Source: CAVXDY01 sp963721335 (GTDB lineage: Bacteria > Actinomycetota > Thermoleophilia > Miltoncostaeales > Miltoncostaeaceae). From it: DNA of 64,000 nucleotides. Below the pieces are notes generated by a model. That model saw only the letters and a list, made by a program, of their open reading frames with translations, had not been told where the DNA came from and did not search any database. Of this stretch, positions 44,499 through 53,800 are shown piece after piece (within the stretch, counting starts at the first letter, position 1; every line of letters starts with the position of its first letter). Position numbers and translations under genes: made by a program. The stretch covers positions 124,001 through 188,000 of the forward strand of contig CAVRIV010000005.1 of the NCBI GenBank assembly GCA_963721335.1. The letters are read 5' to 3'.

Positions 44499-44526
44499 CC
44501 CGCCCAGGCCCCGGCCTGGGCGGGCC
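44499..44526 (+). terminator. Strong hairpin after the ScyD-like gene
   Basis: GCCCGCCCAGGC (44499-44510) pairs perfectly with GCCTGGGCGGGC (44515-44526) around CCCG, 30 bases after the stop at 44468 and just before bolA. No T-run follows, as is common for terminators in this GC range. Confidence 0.6.
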
Positions 44527-44542
44527 GCTATCGTCCGAGGCG

Positions 44543-44779
44543 ATGGCCGACCTGTCCGAGCTGACGTCCATGATCGAGTCCGCGCTCCCCGGAGCGGAGG
44601 CGCAGATCGTCGACCAGGGCGGCGGGGATCACCTCGCCGCAACGGTCGTGGCGCCGCAGTTCATCGGCCTCTCGCGCCTGGAGCAGCACAAGCTGGTCTA
44701 CGCGGCCGTGCAGAGCCGATTCGACGACGGCAGCATCCACGCACTCGCCCTCAGAACGCGCGCACCGGAGGCGACATGA
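44543..44779 (+). CDS. BolA family protein
   Basis: A 78-residue BolA-like protein (MADLSELTSMIESALPGAEA). The helix-strand pattern and the conserved FIGLSRLEQHKLVYAAVQ segment with the cluster-binding His are present, followed by IHALALRTRAP. BolA proteins bind a [2Fe-2S] cluster together with a CGFS glutaredoxin. That partner is the next gene, whose start overlaps this stop (ATGA). Confidence 0.93.
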   Translation: MADLSELTSMIESALPGAEAQIVDQGGGDHLAATVVAPQFIGLSRLEQHKLVYAAVQSRFDDGSIHALALRTRAPEAT

Positions 44780-45108
44780 GCGACACCATGACCATGACCG
44801 ACCAGGAGATCCTGGACCAGATCAAGTCCGAGGTGGCCGAGAACCGGGTCTTCCTCTACATGAAGGGCGTCCCGGAGATGCCGCGCTGCGGCTTCTCCAA
44901 CCAGGTGGTGCAGATCCTGAACCACCTCGGCGTCGAGTACGGCTCCCGCGACATCCTGGTGGACCCCCGCATCCGCCAGGTCCTGTCCGGCTGGTCCGAC
45001 TGGCCCACGATCCCGCAGCTCTTCGTGGACGGAAAGCTCGTGGGCGGCTGCGACATCGTCACCGAGATGTTCCAGGACGGCGAGCTCAAGGAGCTGGTCG
45101 CCGCCTAG
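44776..45108 (+). CDS. grxD: Monothiol glutaredoxin, Grx4/GrxD family
   Basis: A 110-residue CGFS glutaredoxin that carries and transfers [2Fe-2S] clusters. It has the active site in PRCGFSNQVVQIL, the WPTIPQLFVDGKLVGGCDIV block and a normal C-terminus ELKELVAA. It is coupled to bolA by an ATGA overlap. The stop codon TAG at 45106 is also the first base triplet of a MITE-like element, so the insertion landed at or created the stop. Confidence 0.96.
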   Translation: MSDTMTMTDQEILDQIKSEVAENRVFLYMKGVPEMPRCGFSNQVVQILNHLGVEYGSRDILVDPRIRQVLSGWSDWPTIPQLFVDGKLVGGCDIVTEMFQDGELKELVAA

Positions 45109-45262
45109 TGTCCTGAGTCGCTAGTTCGTATGCAGTTCCCGAGCGAATCTCCCGCGAGACAAGGACGCAGATCCCCGCAGTATCGGGAATCGTGGGGGTC
45201 GAGGACGCTGTATCGCGATGAGATGCAGCCGGGAACTGCCGCGTATTGCGACTAGGACACTA
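45106..45262. mobile_element. MITE-like imperfect palindrome with TA flanks
   Basis: A 157-bp element without coding capacity. The left end TAGTGTCCTGAGTCGC (45106-45121) matches the inverted right end TAGTGTCCTAGTCGC (45248-45262) except for one base. Further inside, CAGTTCCCG and the GCGTCC and GATCCCC regions also pair with the other half, so the whole sequence folds as a long imperfect hairpin. The TA on each side fits the target of IS630/Tc1-type transposases. It lies between grxD and the adenosine deaminase gene. Confidence 0.7.
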
Positions 45263-45273
45263 CGGTCGCCGCG

Positions 45274-46302
45274 ATGGCGGTGAGCGCGGTCTTCGCCGCC
45301 GACGAGCCCCTCGCCGAGCTGCACGCGCACCTCGGCGGAGGGGTGGATGCGGCGACGATGTGGGAGCTCGCCCACGAGCAGGGCATCAAGGTCCCGTACC
45401 GGGACTACTGGGAGTTCGCCGGGGCCACCAACGTCGGCACGGGCACCGACGGCCTGGCGGGCCTCGACCGGATCTACCACCTGACCGAGCTGATCCAGAG
45501 CAGCCCGGAGGGGGTCTTCCGGGCCGTCCACGGGATGATCTCGGGCGGCTACCGGTCGCAGCGCATCACCACCCACGAGGTGCGCTTCAACCCGGCCAAG
45601 CGCAACCGGGGCGGCGAGCGCGACCTGGACGCCATCGTGATGGCGGCCGTCCACGGCATCGACCGGGCCTCGCTCGAGTACCCGGTGCGGGCGGGCCTGA
45701 TCCTGATGATGGACCGCGCCTTCGCACCCGATCTGAACGCCGCCATCGTGGAGCGGGCCGTGCGCTTCCGCGATCGCGGTGTGATCGCCATCGACATCGG
45801 GGGCCCGCGTCCCCCCGGCACCTCGGCCCCCTACCCCTACCGCGACCTCGCCCCGCTGGTGGAGCGCGCCCGGGACGCGGGCCTCGGGGTGACGCTGCAC
45901 GCCGGCGAGGAGGGTGTCAACGCGCCCGACCCGGGGCCCTTCATCGACGAGATGCGCCAGGTGCTCGAGCTCGGGGTGGACCGGATCGGCCACGGGATCA
46001 TCACCGCGATGGACCCGCGGCTGCTGGATCAGGCCCTGGAGCGCGGAGTGGTGCTCGAGATCTGCCCCACCTCGAACGTGCGCACCGGGGCCGTGCGCAA
46101 CGAGGAGCAGATGGCCGAGATCGTCTTCGGGTTGCAGGCGGCGGGCATCCCGCTGGTGGTTTCCACCGACGGCCCGGAGATGATCGGCACCCGCCTTCGC
46201 GCCGAGTACGCCCTGCTCGTCCGCCGTGGCGCGCTCTCCCGGGAGGGCGCCCGCGAGGCGAACGAACGCGGGCACGCCGTCAGCTTCATCGGCAGGGCCT
46301 GA
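45274..46302 (+). CDS. add: Adenosine deaminase
   Basis: Converts adenosine to inosine in purine salvage. The 342-residue TIM-barrel enzyme has the first zinc motif ELHAHLGG, the catalytic block VTLHAGEEG with zinc His and catalytic Glu, DRIGHGI, and the late STDGPEM segment. The start is the ATG at 45274, only 11 bases from the MITE-like element and without a clear ribosome-binding site. The native promoter may therefore have been displaced, or expression may use the element. Substrates could include related nucleosides. Confidence 0.9.
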   Translation: MAVSAVFAADEPLAELHAHLGGGVDAATMWELAHEQGIKVPYRDYWEFAGATNVGTGTDGLAGLDRIYHLTELIQSSPEGVFRAVHGMISGGYRSQRITTHEVRFNPAKRNRGGERDLDAIVMAAVHGIDRASLEYPVRAGLILMMDRAFAPDLNAAIVERAVRFRDRGVIAIDIGGPRPPGTSAPYPYRDLAPLVERARDAGLGVTLHAGEEGVNAPDPGPFIDEMRQVLELGVDRIGHGIITAMDPRLLDQALERGVVLEICPTSNVRTGAVRNEEQMAEIVFGLQAAGIPLVVSTDGPEMIGTRLRAEYALLVRRGALSREGAREANERGHAVSFIGRA

Positions 46303-46305
46303 GCG

Positions 46306-47219
46306 TCAGCCGCCGCGGAGGTAGGCGCCCATGTCGCCGACCGGCCCGAGGTGCCGCAGCTTCTCGGGGTTGACGACCGAGCTGACCGCCTGGATCCGCC
46401 CGTCGGCGATGTCGAGCGCCCACACGGCGATCACGCGCCCGCCGGGGTCGAGCACCATCCCGCCGGGCTGGCCGTTGACCTCGACCCGGCGCAGCGAGAC
46501 GTCCCCGGCGCGCCGCGTCGTCTGAGCCCACGCCCGGAGCGTCCGGGCGACCCGGGCCCTGCCGCGAAGGGCCCGGCCGAGCGCCGGCACCCGGCCGCCG
46601 CCGTCGCCGTGGAGCACGACGTCCTGGGCGAGCAGGCTCTCGAGCGTCTCCAGATCGCCGTCCTGGACCGCCGCGAAGAAGCTCTCGGCCAGTTGCTCGC
46701 GCCGCTCGCGCGAGGCCTCGAAGCGCGGCCTGCGCTCCTCCACGTGCCTGCGGGCGCGCACGGCGAGCTGGCGGGCGTTGCCCTCGCTGGTGCCGACGAT
46801 CTCGGCGATCCGGTCGTAGGGGTAGTCGAAGACATCGCGCAGGAGGAACGCCGCACGCTGCTCGGGCGACAGGCTCTCGAGCACCACGAGGAAGGCGAGC
46901 GACAGGGAGTCGGCCATCTCGGCGCGTTGGGCGGGATCATCGTCGGCGCTCGAGAGGAGCGGCTCCGGCAGCCACTCGCCGACGTAGGTCTCCCGCCGGA
47001 CCCGCGCGGAGCGGAGCTGGTCGATGCACAGCCGCGTGACCACCGTCGAGAGGTAGGCGCGCGGCGACTCGATCCGCGCGCCCTCGCTGCAGGGTGCCGT
47101 GCAGCCGCAGGAACGCCTCCTGCACGACGTCCTCCGCATCGCTCACGCTGCCGAGCATCCGGTAGGCCACCGCGAAGGCACGCGGGCCGCAGATCCTCGA
47201 AGAGGCGCGCCGTCGACAT
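46306..47219 (-). CDS. ECF41-type sigma factor (SigJ-like) with SnoaL-like C-terminal domain (frameshifted)
   Basis: An extracytoplasmic-function sigma factor of about 304 residues, starting at the ATG at 47219 (MSTARLFEDLRP). Sigma region 2 is AYRMLGSVSDAEDVVQEAFL, and region 4 is LLRDVFDYPYDRIAEIVGTS. The three ECF41 marks are present: WLPEP in the linker, DGGGR in the SnoaL-like domain, and NPEKL near the C-terminus. In ECF41 proteins this C-terminal domain replaces an anti-sigma factor and modulates activity. Indels near 47185 and 47085 break the N-terminal part. It lies 3 bases after the epimerase gene. Confidence 0.9.
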
Positions 47220-47222
47220 CGC

Positions 47223-48170
47223 TCAGCCGAGCCCCTGGGCGAAGCCCAGCCGCCAGCTCGGGTAGCGCGGCCGCCAGCCGAGCTCTCGCTTCGCCTTCGC
47301 GTTCGACGCTCCGCGCACCTCGGTCATCATGACGGTCGCGGCCTCACCGGCGGCGAGGCGCCCGATCCAGCGCGGGAGCCGCCGGGGCGGCTCGGCCTGG
47401 AGCGCCTTCGCCAGCGCCGGAAGCCACTCCCGTACCGGAGCGGGCTCGTCGTCCACGATCTGGTAGATGCCCGCCCCGCCCCGCTCGACGGCCGCGACGG
47501 TCGCGCTGGCGGCGTCCTCGATGTGCACGAACGACCACACGCCGCCGCCGCCGCCGACGAGGGGCAGCTGCCGCTTCCGGACCGCCCCGGCCATCCATGC
47601 CGCCGGATCGAGGCTGAGATCCGTGCCCGGTCCGTAGAAGCCGCCGTATCGCAGCACCAGGCCCTCGGCCCAGTCGATCCCGGTCACCGCCGTCTCGAGG
47701 TGGCGGATCGCCGCCAGGGACGAGCGGAGCGCCTCGGGCGGGTGGGGATCGAGCGGATCGGCCTCGCTCTTGACCGGCCCGCCCGTGCGCGCGAACGGCC
47801 AGCCCGTGAAGCTCTGCGCCACGAACCGCCGCACGCCGACCGCACGCCCGGCCGCGAGCAGGTGGTCGGTGCCCTCGGTGCGCAGCCGGTTGGTCATGGC
47901 CATCGACCGGTCGATGTGCCGCATGTCCATCCCCTGGGACAGCGCGGTGAGCTGGTGCACGATCACCTCGGGCTCGGCCTCGGCCACCGCCCGGGCCACC
48001 GCGTCGGGGTCGAGCGCGTCGGCCACCGCCGGCCGCGCTCCCAGCGCCCGGAGCGCCTCCCGCTTGGACGGCGTCCTGGTCGTGCCCACCACCTCGTGGC
48101 CGTTCGCGACCAGCCGGGGGATGAGCTGTGTTCCGAGCGCGCCCGTGGCGCCGGCGACGAGAATCCTCAT
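47223..48170 (-). CDS. NAD(P)-dependent epimerase/dehydratase family protein
   Basis: A 315-residue short-chain-dehydrogenase-like protein, intact, with the nucleotide-binding loop VAGATGALGTQLIPRL. The usual YxxxK is not clear: the corresponding part reads SEADPLDPHPPEALRS, so the classic catalytic Tyr-Lys pair may be absent and activity is uncertain. It is transcribed just before an ECF41 sigma factor, and NAD-dependent epimerases are one of the known gene types linked with that group. A perfect ECF41-type promoter lies upstream. Confidence 0.88.
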   Translation of the reverse strand: MRILVAGATGALGTQLIPRLVANGHEVVGTTRTPSKREALRALGARPAVADALDPDAVARAVAEAEPEVIVHQLTALSQGMDMRHIDRSMAMTNRLRTEGTDHLLAAGRAVGVRRFVAQSFTGWPFARTGGPVKSEADPLDPHPPEALRSSLAAIRHLETAVTGIDWAEGLVLRYGGFYGPGTDLSLDPAAWMAGAVRKRQLPLVGGGGGVWSFVHIEDAASATVAAVERGGAGIYQIVDDEPAPVREWLPALAKALQAEPPRRLPRWIGRLAAGEAATVMMTEVRGASNAKAKRELGWRPRYPSWRLGFAQGLG

Positions 48171-48206
48171 GGCATCTTCCGTTCCTCGTTGTGTTCCCGA
48201 AGATCA

Positions 48207-48233
48207 GACGAGATAGCCCCACGGCCTGTGACA
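48207..48233 (-). promoter_or_regulatory. ECF41-type promoter upstream of the epimerase-sigma operon
   Basis: On the minus strand TGTCACA (48233-48227) is followed by a 16-base spacer and CGTC (48210-48207). These are the -35 and -10 elements described for ECF41 sigma factors. Transcription would start about 30 bases upstream of the epimerase ATG at 48170, so the sigma factor probably activates its own operon. Confidence 0.8.
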
Positions 48234-48301
48234 GTCGGATCGCGGGACCCCGACCAATGGGGGTTGCAACGGCCTCGGGCGCCCCGGGAGGATCGGCCCA
48301 G

Positions 48302-50246
48302 ATGCGCCGCGCCTCGTCCGTCCTCCTCGCTTCCGCCGCGCTCGCCGCCCTCGGCGCGGGAATGGCCCTGGGCGCCCCGAACGACACCACGCTCGTCTCC
48401 CTGACCCCGGCCGGCACGGCGGGCACCACCGCGGCCGACCCGGCCGCCGTCTCGGCCGACGGCCGCTACGTGGCCTTCACCGACGGGAGCCGTCGCGCAG
48501 CTCTTCGTGCGCGACCGGGTCGCCGGCACCACGGTCCTCGCCTCGTCGAACGCGGCCGGACAGGCGGCGAACGCCGAGGTCCTGGCGGAGGACGTCGGAA
48601 ACGTCCAGTTCGCGATCTCGGGCAACGGCCGCTACGCGGTCTTCGCGTCCAATGCCACCAACCTGACACCCCAGGACACCGACACGAACAGGGACGTCTT
48701 CCGCAAGGACCTGGTCACCGGCGCCGTGGACCTGATCTCGCTCACGTCCACGGGGCAGAAGCCCAACGCGGGGGTCTTCGGCGACCCGGACGTCTCCTAC
48801 GACGGCAACCGGGTCTCGTTCGGGTCCGGGGACGCGACCGACCTCTTCCCGGGCGACACCAACGGCGCCTCCGACATCGTGGTGCGCGACGTCGCGGCCG
48901 GGCACCACCGTGCTCGCCGCGCAGAGCAGCGCCGGGGTGCTGGCGAACGACACCACCGAGCGCTCGGCGATCTCCGCCGACGGGCGCGCGGTGGCGTTCG
49001 AGGCGTCCGACCACCACGTTCAACCTCGTGCCCGGCGACGACACTGAACGTGGGAAACGACGCCATCGTGCGCAATCTCGCAGGCCGGTACCACGGTCGG
49101 CGGCGAGCGACCCCACGCCGACGACCGGCTCGGGCTTCCCGGACATCTCCGGGGACGGGCGCTACGTCGTCTTCGAGACCGGCTACGCGTACGACGCGGT
49201 CAACGACCTGAGCCCCGGGAACGACGTGTACCGGCGCGACATGGCCACCGCGGCCGATCGCCCTCGTGTCGGCGAAGCAACGGCGCTGGACGCCGGCAGC
49301 GCCGCCGGCGCGAGCACCCGGCCGGCCATCTCGGCCGACGGCAGCCGGGTGTCGTTCACGTCCACGTCCATCGACCTGACCGGCGGCGACACCAACGCCG
49401 TGGCCGACGTCTACGCGCGCGACGTCGGCGACCAAGGTCACCCGGCGCGCGAGCCTGGCGTCCAACGGGGTCACACCCGAGAGCGCCACCGCCAGCGAGC
49501 GGTCGGCCATCGCCGGGGACGGAAGCCTGGTGGCCTTCGTGACCACCGACGGCGCCGGAAACAGCATCGCCCCGGGCGACACCAACACCGTTGCCGACGT
49601 CCTCGCGAAGGAGCTCGCGGCCACGGACACGACCGGCCCGGCGATCCAGCTCTCCTCCGCGACGCCGGCCGCGGGCGGTCACGCCGTGGCCGTCACCGCG
49701 ACCGACCCCTCGGGGGTCGGCTCCGTGACCGCCAACGGCGCGGCCCTGCGTCCGGGGGCGGGCACGACGTTCGCGGGCATCGCGCCCACTGCCCCCGGAA
49801 GGGCCCTGCGGGTGGAGGCGACCGACGGCTCCGGGAAGACGGCCACGCTGGCCGTGGTGCTGCCCGCCACCACCGGGCCCGCCGGCACGCCGTTCTCGCG
49901 CACGCCCCCCAGGCTCACCCGGCTCCGCGCCAAGCTCGTGAAGGGCAAGGTCGTGGTGACCCTGCGCCTCAGCACCGCCGCGCGCGTGAAGGCACAGCTC
50001 CTGCGCCGCACGATCAAGGTCTTCAGGAAGGCTCCCAAGCGCCGGGTCGTGCTGCGCACCGTCGGCAGGGCCGTGACGAAGACCCTCAACGCCGGCACGC
50101 GCAGCCTCACCCTGACGCCGCCGAAGCTGCGGCGGAAGGCGAGGTACACGGTGCGCGTGCGGGCGACCACCACGGCCGGCACGACCACCCGCACGGTCGG
50201 GATCACCGTGCCGGCGGCGCGCCCGCGCGCTAAGAGCGGGGGCTGA
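48302..50246 (+). CDS. Secreted TolB/PD40-like beta-propeller protein (multiple frameshifts)
   Basis: An exported protein of about 648 residues from the ATG at 48302, with signal peptide MRRASSVLLASAALAALGAG. Six or more propeller blades repeat the pattern S-xDGRYVAF...D...N-D-F-RD (ISGNGRYAVFASNATNLTPQ, VSYDGNRVSFGSGDATDLFP, ISGDGRYVVFETGYAYDAVN). A C-terminal beta region is very basic (RLTRLRAKLVKGKVVVTLRL). Indels near 48484, 48895, 49015, 49080, 49255 and 49432 break the frame. The end overlaps the convergent phosphatase gene by 17 bases. The role is unknown; such propellers often bind cell-surface components. Confidence 0.78.
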
Positions 50247-51906
50247 CGGGCGCTCGCACCGGCGGGGCGCCGTCCGCGTGGCTCACCATCGGGCGCCGGG
50301 CTCCGACCGTGGGCGGCGCGTCGGGCGCGGCCCAGGGGATCGGGACCGGCCGCTCGACGGCGACCACGACCACGTCGTCGCGCAGGCTCTGGTCCTCGTG
50401 CCGTCGCGCGGCGTCGATGAGGCGCTCCACGCGGGCCTCCACGGCCGAGCGGCGCTCGGCGGCCAGCACGGCGCACGCGCGCTCGACCCCGAACGTGTCG
50501 GCCCCCTGACGCGCCTCGATGAGACCGTCGGTGTAGAGGACGATCGTCCCGCCCGGAGGCAGCGAGGCGTGCGTGACCGGCCAGTCGGCCTCGTCGAACA
50601 CCCCGAGCAGCGGCCCGGTGACGAGCGGCTCGAGCGGCTGGCAGACGGTGGCGGTGAGGAGGAAGGGCGGCGGGTGCCCGGCCGGGGCGAAGGTGACCGA
50701 GCCCCTGGGGTCGATCAGCATGTAGATGATCGAGGCGAAGAGACCCTCGGCGCGCTGCGAGGGGCCGGCCATCTGGGCGTTCAGCGCCGCGAGCACGGCG
50801 GCGGGGTTGGGGTTCACCGACACCAGGGTGCGCCAGCCGAAGCGCAGGCCCGCGGCCTGGGCCGCCGCCGGGGCACCGTGGCCGGCCATGTCGCCCACCA
50901 TCACGGCCAGGCGGCCATCGGGGAGGACGACGGCGTCGTAGAAGTCCCCGCCCACCAGCAGGGCGCGCTCGGCCGGCTGGTAGCGCGCCGCCAGGCGGAG
51001 GCCGCGGACGCCGGGCAGGCGCTCGGGCAGGAGGCCGTTCTGCACGGTCTCCCACAGGTTGCGCTCGGTCTTCTGGGAGGCCTCGCGGCGGGCGGCCGCC
51101 GCCACCGCGTCGCGCTCCTCGCGCACCTCGCGCTGCATCAGGTTGAAGCCCTCGACCAGCTCGGCCAGCTCGCGCACCGCCTCCCGGCTCACGGGCACCG
51201 GGTCGGACAGCCGGCCGCGCGTCACGCGCCCGACGCCCGCCGACAGCAGCGCGACCGGCCCCCCGATCCGCCGCCAGAGCTGGCGCGACACGATGGCCAC
51301 CATGATCAGCGCCAGGAGCGCCGCGACCACGATGGCCGCGAAGGTGAGCCGGCGGCGGCGGTCGTCGTCGGCCAGGCCCCGCGCGCGGATCTCCTCGATG
51401 TCCTCCCCCAGGCGGGCGTGCTCGACCCGGAAGGCGTTGAAGCGGTTCTCGGACAGGCCCTGGTCGATCCGCCGGCGCGCCTCCTCGGGGTGCCCGGTCC
51501 GCCGCAGGCGGATCAGCTCGACGGCCTCCGAGAAGAACAGGAGGGCCGTGCGGTCGACGGCGTCGGCCGAGGCGGTGAGGCTCGGCTCCTGGGCCACCAG
51601 GCGCTCCAGCCGCTCGATCTCCACCGGATAGCGGTCGCGCGCGGCCAGGTACGCCCGCAGGTCCTCCCCGCGCGCCAGGAGGACGTAGGCGCGGTTGGCG
51701 CTCTGAGCGCTGAGCAGGTCGATCAGCACCTGGTTGGCCGCCGCCTGGCGCTCCAGGGCCCGCTGGGCCCCGTCGCGATAGTCGCGGGCGGTGTTGACCA
51801 TGCCCAGCAGGGCCACCGCGATCAGCAGGGCGAGCACCATGCCCAGCGCCACGACGAGGCCGGACAGAACCCCCCGCAGGGAGCCGGGCCCTCTCGACCG
51901 GCTCAT
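50230..51906 (-). CDS. Membrane-bound SpoIIE-type PP2C phosphatase with CHASE3-like and HAMP domains
   Basis: A 558-residue signalling phosphatase, intact, from the ATG at 51906. It has a membrane helix (LVVALGMVLALLIAVALLGM), a helical periplasmic sensor of the CHASE3 sort (NRAYVLLARGEDLRAYLAAR), a second membrane helix (FAAIVVAALLALIMVAIVS), a HAMP domain, then a SpoIIE phosphatase domain. Metal-binding Asp residues lie in VGGDFYDAVVL, VGDMAGHG and ILYTDG-like VLYTDGLIEA. Proteins of this type usually dephosphorylate anti-anti-sigma factors. No partner STAS or kinase gene is seen nearby. Confidence 0.92.
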   Translation of the reverse strand: MSRSRGPGSLRGVLSGLVVALGMVLALLIAVALLGMVNTARDYRDGAQRALERQAAANQVLIDLLSAQSANRAYVLLARGEDLRAYLAARDRYPVEIERLERLVAQEPSLTASADAVDRTALLFFSEAVELIRLRRTGHPEEARRRIDQGLSENRFNAFRVEHARLGEDIEEIRARGLADDDRRRRLTFAAIVVAALLALIMVAIVSRQLWRRIGGPVALLSAGVGRVTRGRLSDPVPVSREAVRELAELVEGFNLMQREVREERDAVAAAARREASQKTERNLWETVQNGLLPERLPGVRGLRLAARYQPAERALLVGGDFYDAVVLPDGRLAVMVGDMAGHGAPAAAQAAGLRFGWRTLVSVNPNPAAVLAALNAQMAGPSQRAEGLFASIIYMLIDPRGSVTFAPAGHPPPFLLTATVCQPLEPLVTGPLLGVFDEADWPVTHASLPPGGTIVLYTDGLIEARQGADTFGVERACAVLAAERRSAVEARVERLIDAARRHEDQSLRDDVVVVAVERPVPIPWAAPDAPPTVGARRPMVSHADGAPPVRAPVSPRS

Positions 51907-51973
51907 CCTGCGGCCTCGATCGCGCCCCGCGGGCGCCCCCCGGGCCGGCGGTCAGGCACGCGCGGAGATTAGC

Positions 51974-52468
51974 TCAGTCCTCCTGCGGGCCCTCCGCGAC
52001 GAGGCGGTTGATCTCGTCGAAGCTGCTCGGTCGCCCGATGACGACCAGGGTGTCGTCGGCCCGCAGCAACTCGTCGGGGTGCGGCGTCGCCAGGGAGCCG
52101 GATTCGCGCAGAATCGCCACGATGGTGGCCCCGGTGGTCGAGCGGATGCGGCAGGTGGCCACCGTGAGGCCCACCAATGGGCTCGTGGCGGGCAGCTCGA
52201 TCCACTCCATCACGAGGTCCTTGAGCGCCACCTCCAGGTCCTTGACGAGCTGCGGCCGGTAGACGACGCCGCCGAGGATCGCCCCGAGCTGGCGCGACTC
52301 CTCGTCGTTGAGCGTGATGACGTGGGGCTCCTCGTTGACGTGTGGGTAGTGGTAGATCTCGCGCATCCCGTCGACATGCACGACGGACGACAGCTTCTCC
52401 CCCCGGTGGGTGCGCAATGTGAACTTCGTGCCCACGCCGGGAAGCCGGGTCTCGCGGACCTCGAGCAC
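51974..52468 (-). CDS. Cation:proton antiporter regulatory subunit (TrkA-C domain, KhtT-like)
   Basis: A 164-residue cytoplasmic protein, starting at an ATG at 52468 or the GTG close by. The first half is the KhtT/CpaA-like N-terminal domain (TRLPGVGTKFTLRTHRGEKL). The second half is a TrkA-C ligand-binding domain (ELPATSPLVGLTVATCRIRS, DDTLVVIGRPSSFDEINRLV). It lies 6 bases after the antiporter gene on the same strand. In the B. subtilis KhtTU system this subunit gates K+ or NH4+ efflux, often in response to nucleotides such as c-di-AMP. Confidence 0.88.
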   Translation of the reverse strand: MLEVRETRLPGVGTKFTLRTHRGEKLSSVVHVDGMREIYHYPHVNEEPHVITLNDEESRQLGAILGGVVYRPQLVKDLEVALKDLVMEWIELPATSPLVGLTVATCRIRSTTGATIVAILRESGSLATPHPDELLRADDTLVVIGRPSSFDEINRLVAEGPQED

Positions 52469-52474
52469 GCGGTC

Positions 52475-53644
52475 TCATCTCCTCGTTCTGGTGACGGCGG
52501 GGCGGGGCGGGAACACCGCCCGTCCGATGCGCCGCGATTCCCTCATGAATACCACTCCGGCGACCGCCGTCGCCAGGACGAACAGTCCGGCGAAGGGCGA
52601 CACCAGGCCACGGAAGGTGGCGTCGAGCGCCGCGCCGCCTGCGGCGAGCTGGGCCAGGATGATCGTGAACTCCCCGCGGGCCACGAGAGCCGCCCCGACG
52701 TTCGTGCTCTGACGGCGGGTGAAGCTGGTGGCCCTCCCCGCCAGGTAGCCGCCCACGAGCTTGCCGACGATCGCCACCGGAACCGCCAGGCCGAGCCACA
52801 CGAGCACGTCGCTGTTGACATCGGCCAGGTCGATCTCGAGGCCGAAGGCGAAGAAGAAGATGGCCGCCGCGAAGTCGCGCAGGCCCAGGAGCTGCTGCTC
52901 GATCTGGTTCCGCACCTCGCTTCCGGACAGCAGCACCCCGGCGAGGAGCGCCCCGACCGCCTCGGAGAGGCCCGCGGCCTCCCCCAGGGCCGCCCCGCCC
53001 AGCGCCACCCCGAGCCCGCCGAGCAGGATCTGCTCGCGGTCGAGCCGGGGAACGATGCGGTCGATGGCGTGGTGCGCCCAGCGGCCCACCAGCAGGAACG
53101 CGATCACGAACAGCAGGGCCAGGCCCGCGGTGCCGGCGATCTCCAGGCCCCCCACCGAGTCCCCGGTGGCGAGCGCCGCGGCGATCCCCAGGAACAGGGC
53201 GATCGCCAGGTCCTCGAACACGAGCACGCCCAGAACGAGGTCGGTCTCGTCGTCGCCCAGCCGCTGCATGTCGAACAGGGCCCGGGTCACGATGCCGCTG
53301 CTCGAGACGTACACCAGGCCGGCCAGGAGGATCGCCTCGGGGCCGGGTCCCAACAGGATCAGCCCCACCGCGAGGCCCAGGCCGCCGTTGATCACCAGGT
53401 CGACCAGACCGCCCATCAGCACCAGCCGCCGGGCCGCGAGGATCCGGTCGAGCGAGAACTCGAGGCCCAGGAAGAACAGCAGCAGCACGATCCCGAGCCG
53501 GGCGAGCAGGTCGGTGCCCACGGAGGGCTCGATCACGGTGGGGAACCCCGGTGAGGGGCCCAGCAGGATTCCGGCGACGATGAAGACGGGGATCGCCGAG
53601 AGCCTCAGCCGTCCCGCCAGCACGCTCGCCGCCACGAGCGTCAC
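52475..53644 (-). CDS. CPA2-family cation:proton antiporter (KefB/KhtU-like)
   Basis: A membrane transporter of 389 residues as read, with about eleven hydrophobic segments. Typical signatures are FFLGLEFSLDRI, VYVSSSGIVTRAL and FFFAFGLEIDL near the ion-binding helices. It starts at a GTG at 53644, but the frame is open upstream and reads HLLEFSDLALVLVTL, which completes the first membrane helix. The real N-terminus may lie near 53690 with a weak or damaged start codon. It forms a unit with the TrkA-C regulatory gene. Confidence 0.9.
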   Translation of the reverse strand: MTLVAASVLAGRLRLSAIPVFIVAGILLGPSPGFPTVIEPSVGTDLLARLGIVLLLFFLGLEFSLDRILAARRLVLMGGLVDLVINGGLGLAVGLILLGPGPEAILLAGLVYVSSSGIVTRALFDMQRLGDDETDLVLGVLVFEDLAIALFLGIAAALATGDSVGGLEIAGTAGLALLFVIAFLLVGRWAHHAIDRIVPRLDREQILLGGLGVALGGAALGEAAGLSEAVGALLAGVLLSGSEVRNQIEQQLLGLRDFAAAIFFFAFGLEIDLADVNSDVLVWLGLAVPVAIVGKLVGGYLAGRATSFTRRQSTNVGAALVARGEFTIILAQLAAGGAALDATFRGLVSPFAGLFVLATAVAGVVFMRESRRIGRAVFPPRPAVTRTRR

Positions 53645-53800
53645 CAGTACGAGGGCGAGGTCGCTGAACTCGAGCAGATGAGCCTTCGGTCGAGGGGCGG
53701 AGGCGCCCGGAGACTAGAGGATTGATCTCCTTTGGCGATCCGCCTTGCCGCCGGAAAAGCCAGCCGCCGAACGGGCATGGATCGTCCGAGACGCCTGTCC

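Noticed and set aside
53645..53800. A small gene or riboswitch upstream of the antiporter
   Set aside because: No convincing protein frame or known riboswitch core was found; only the likely missing antiporter N-terminus and the edge of the repeat are supported.
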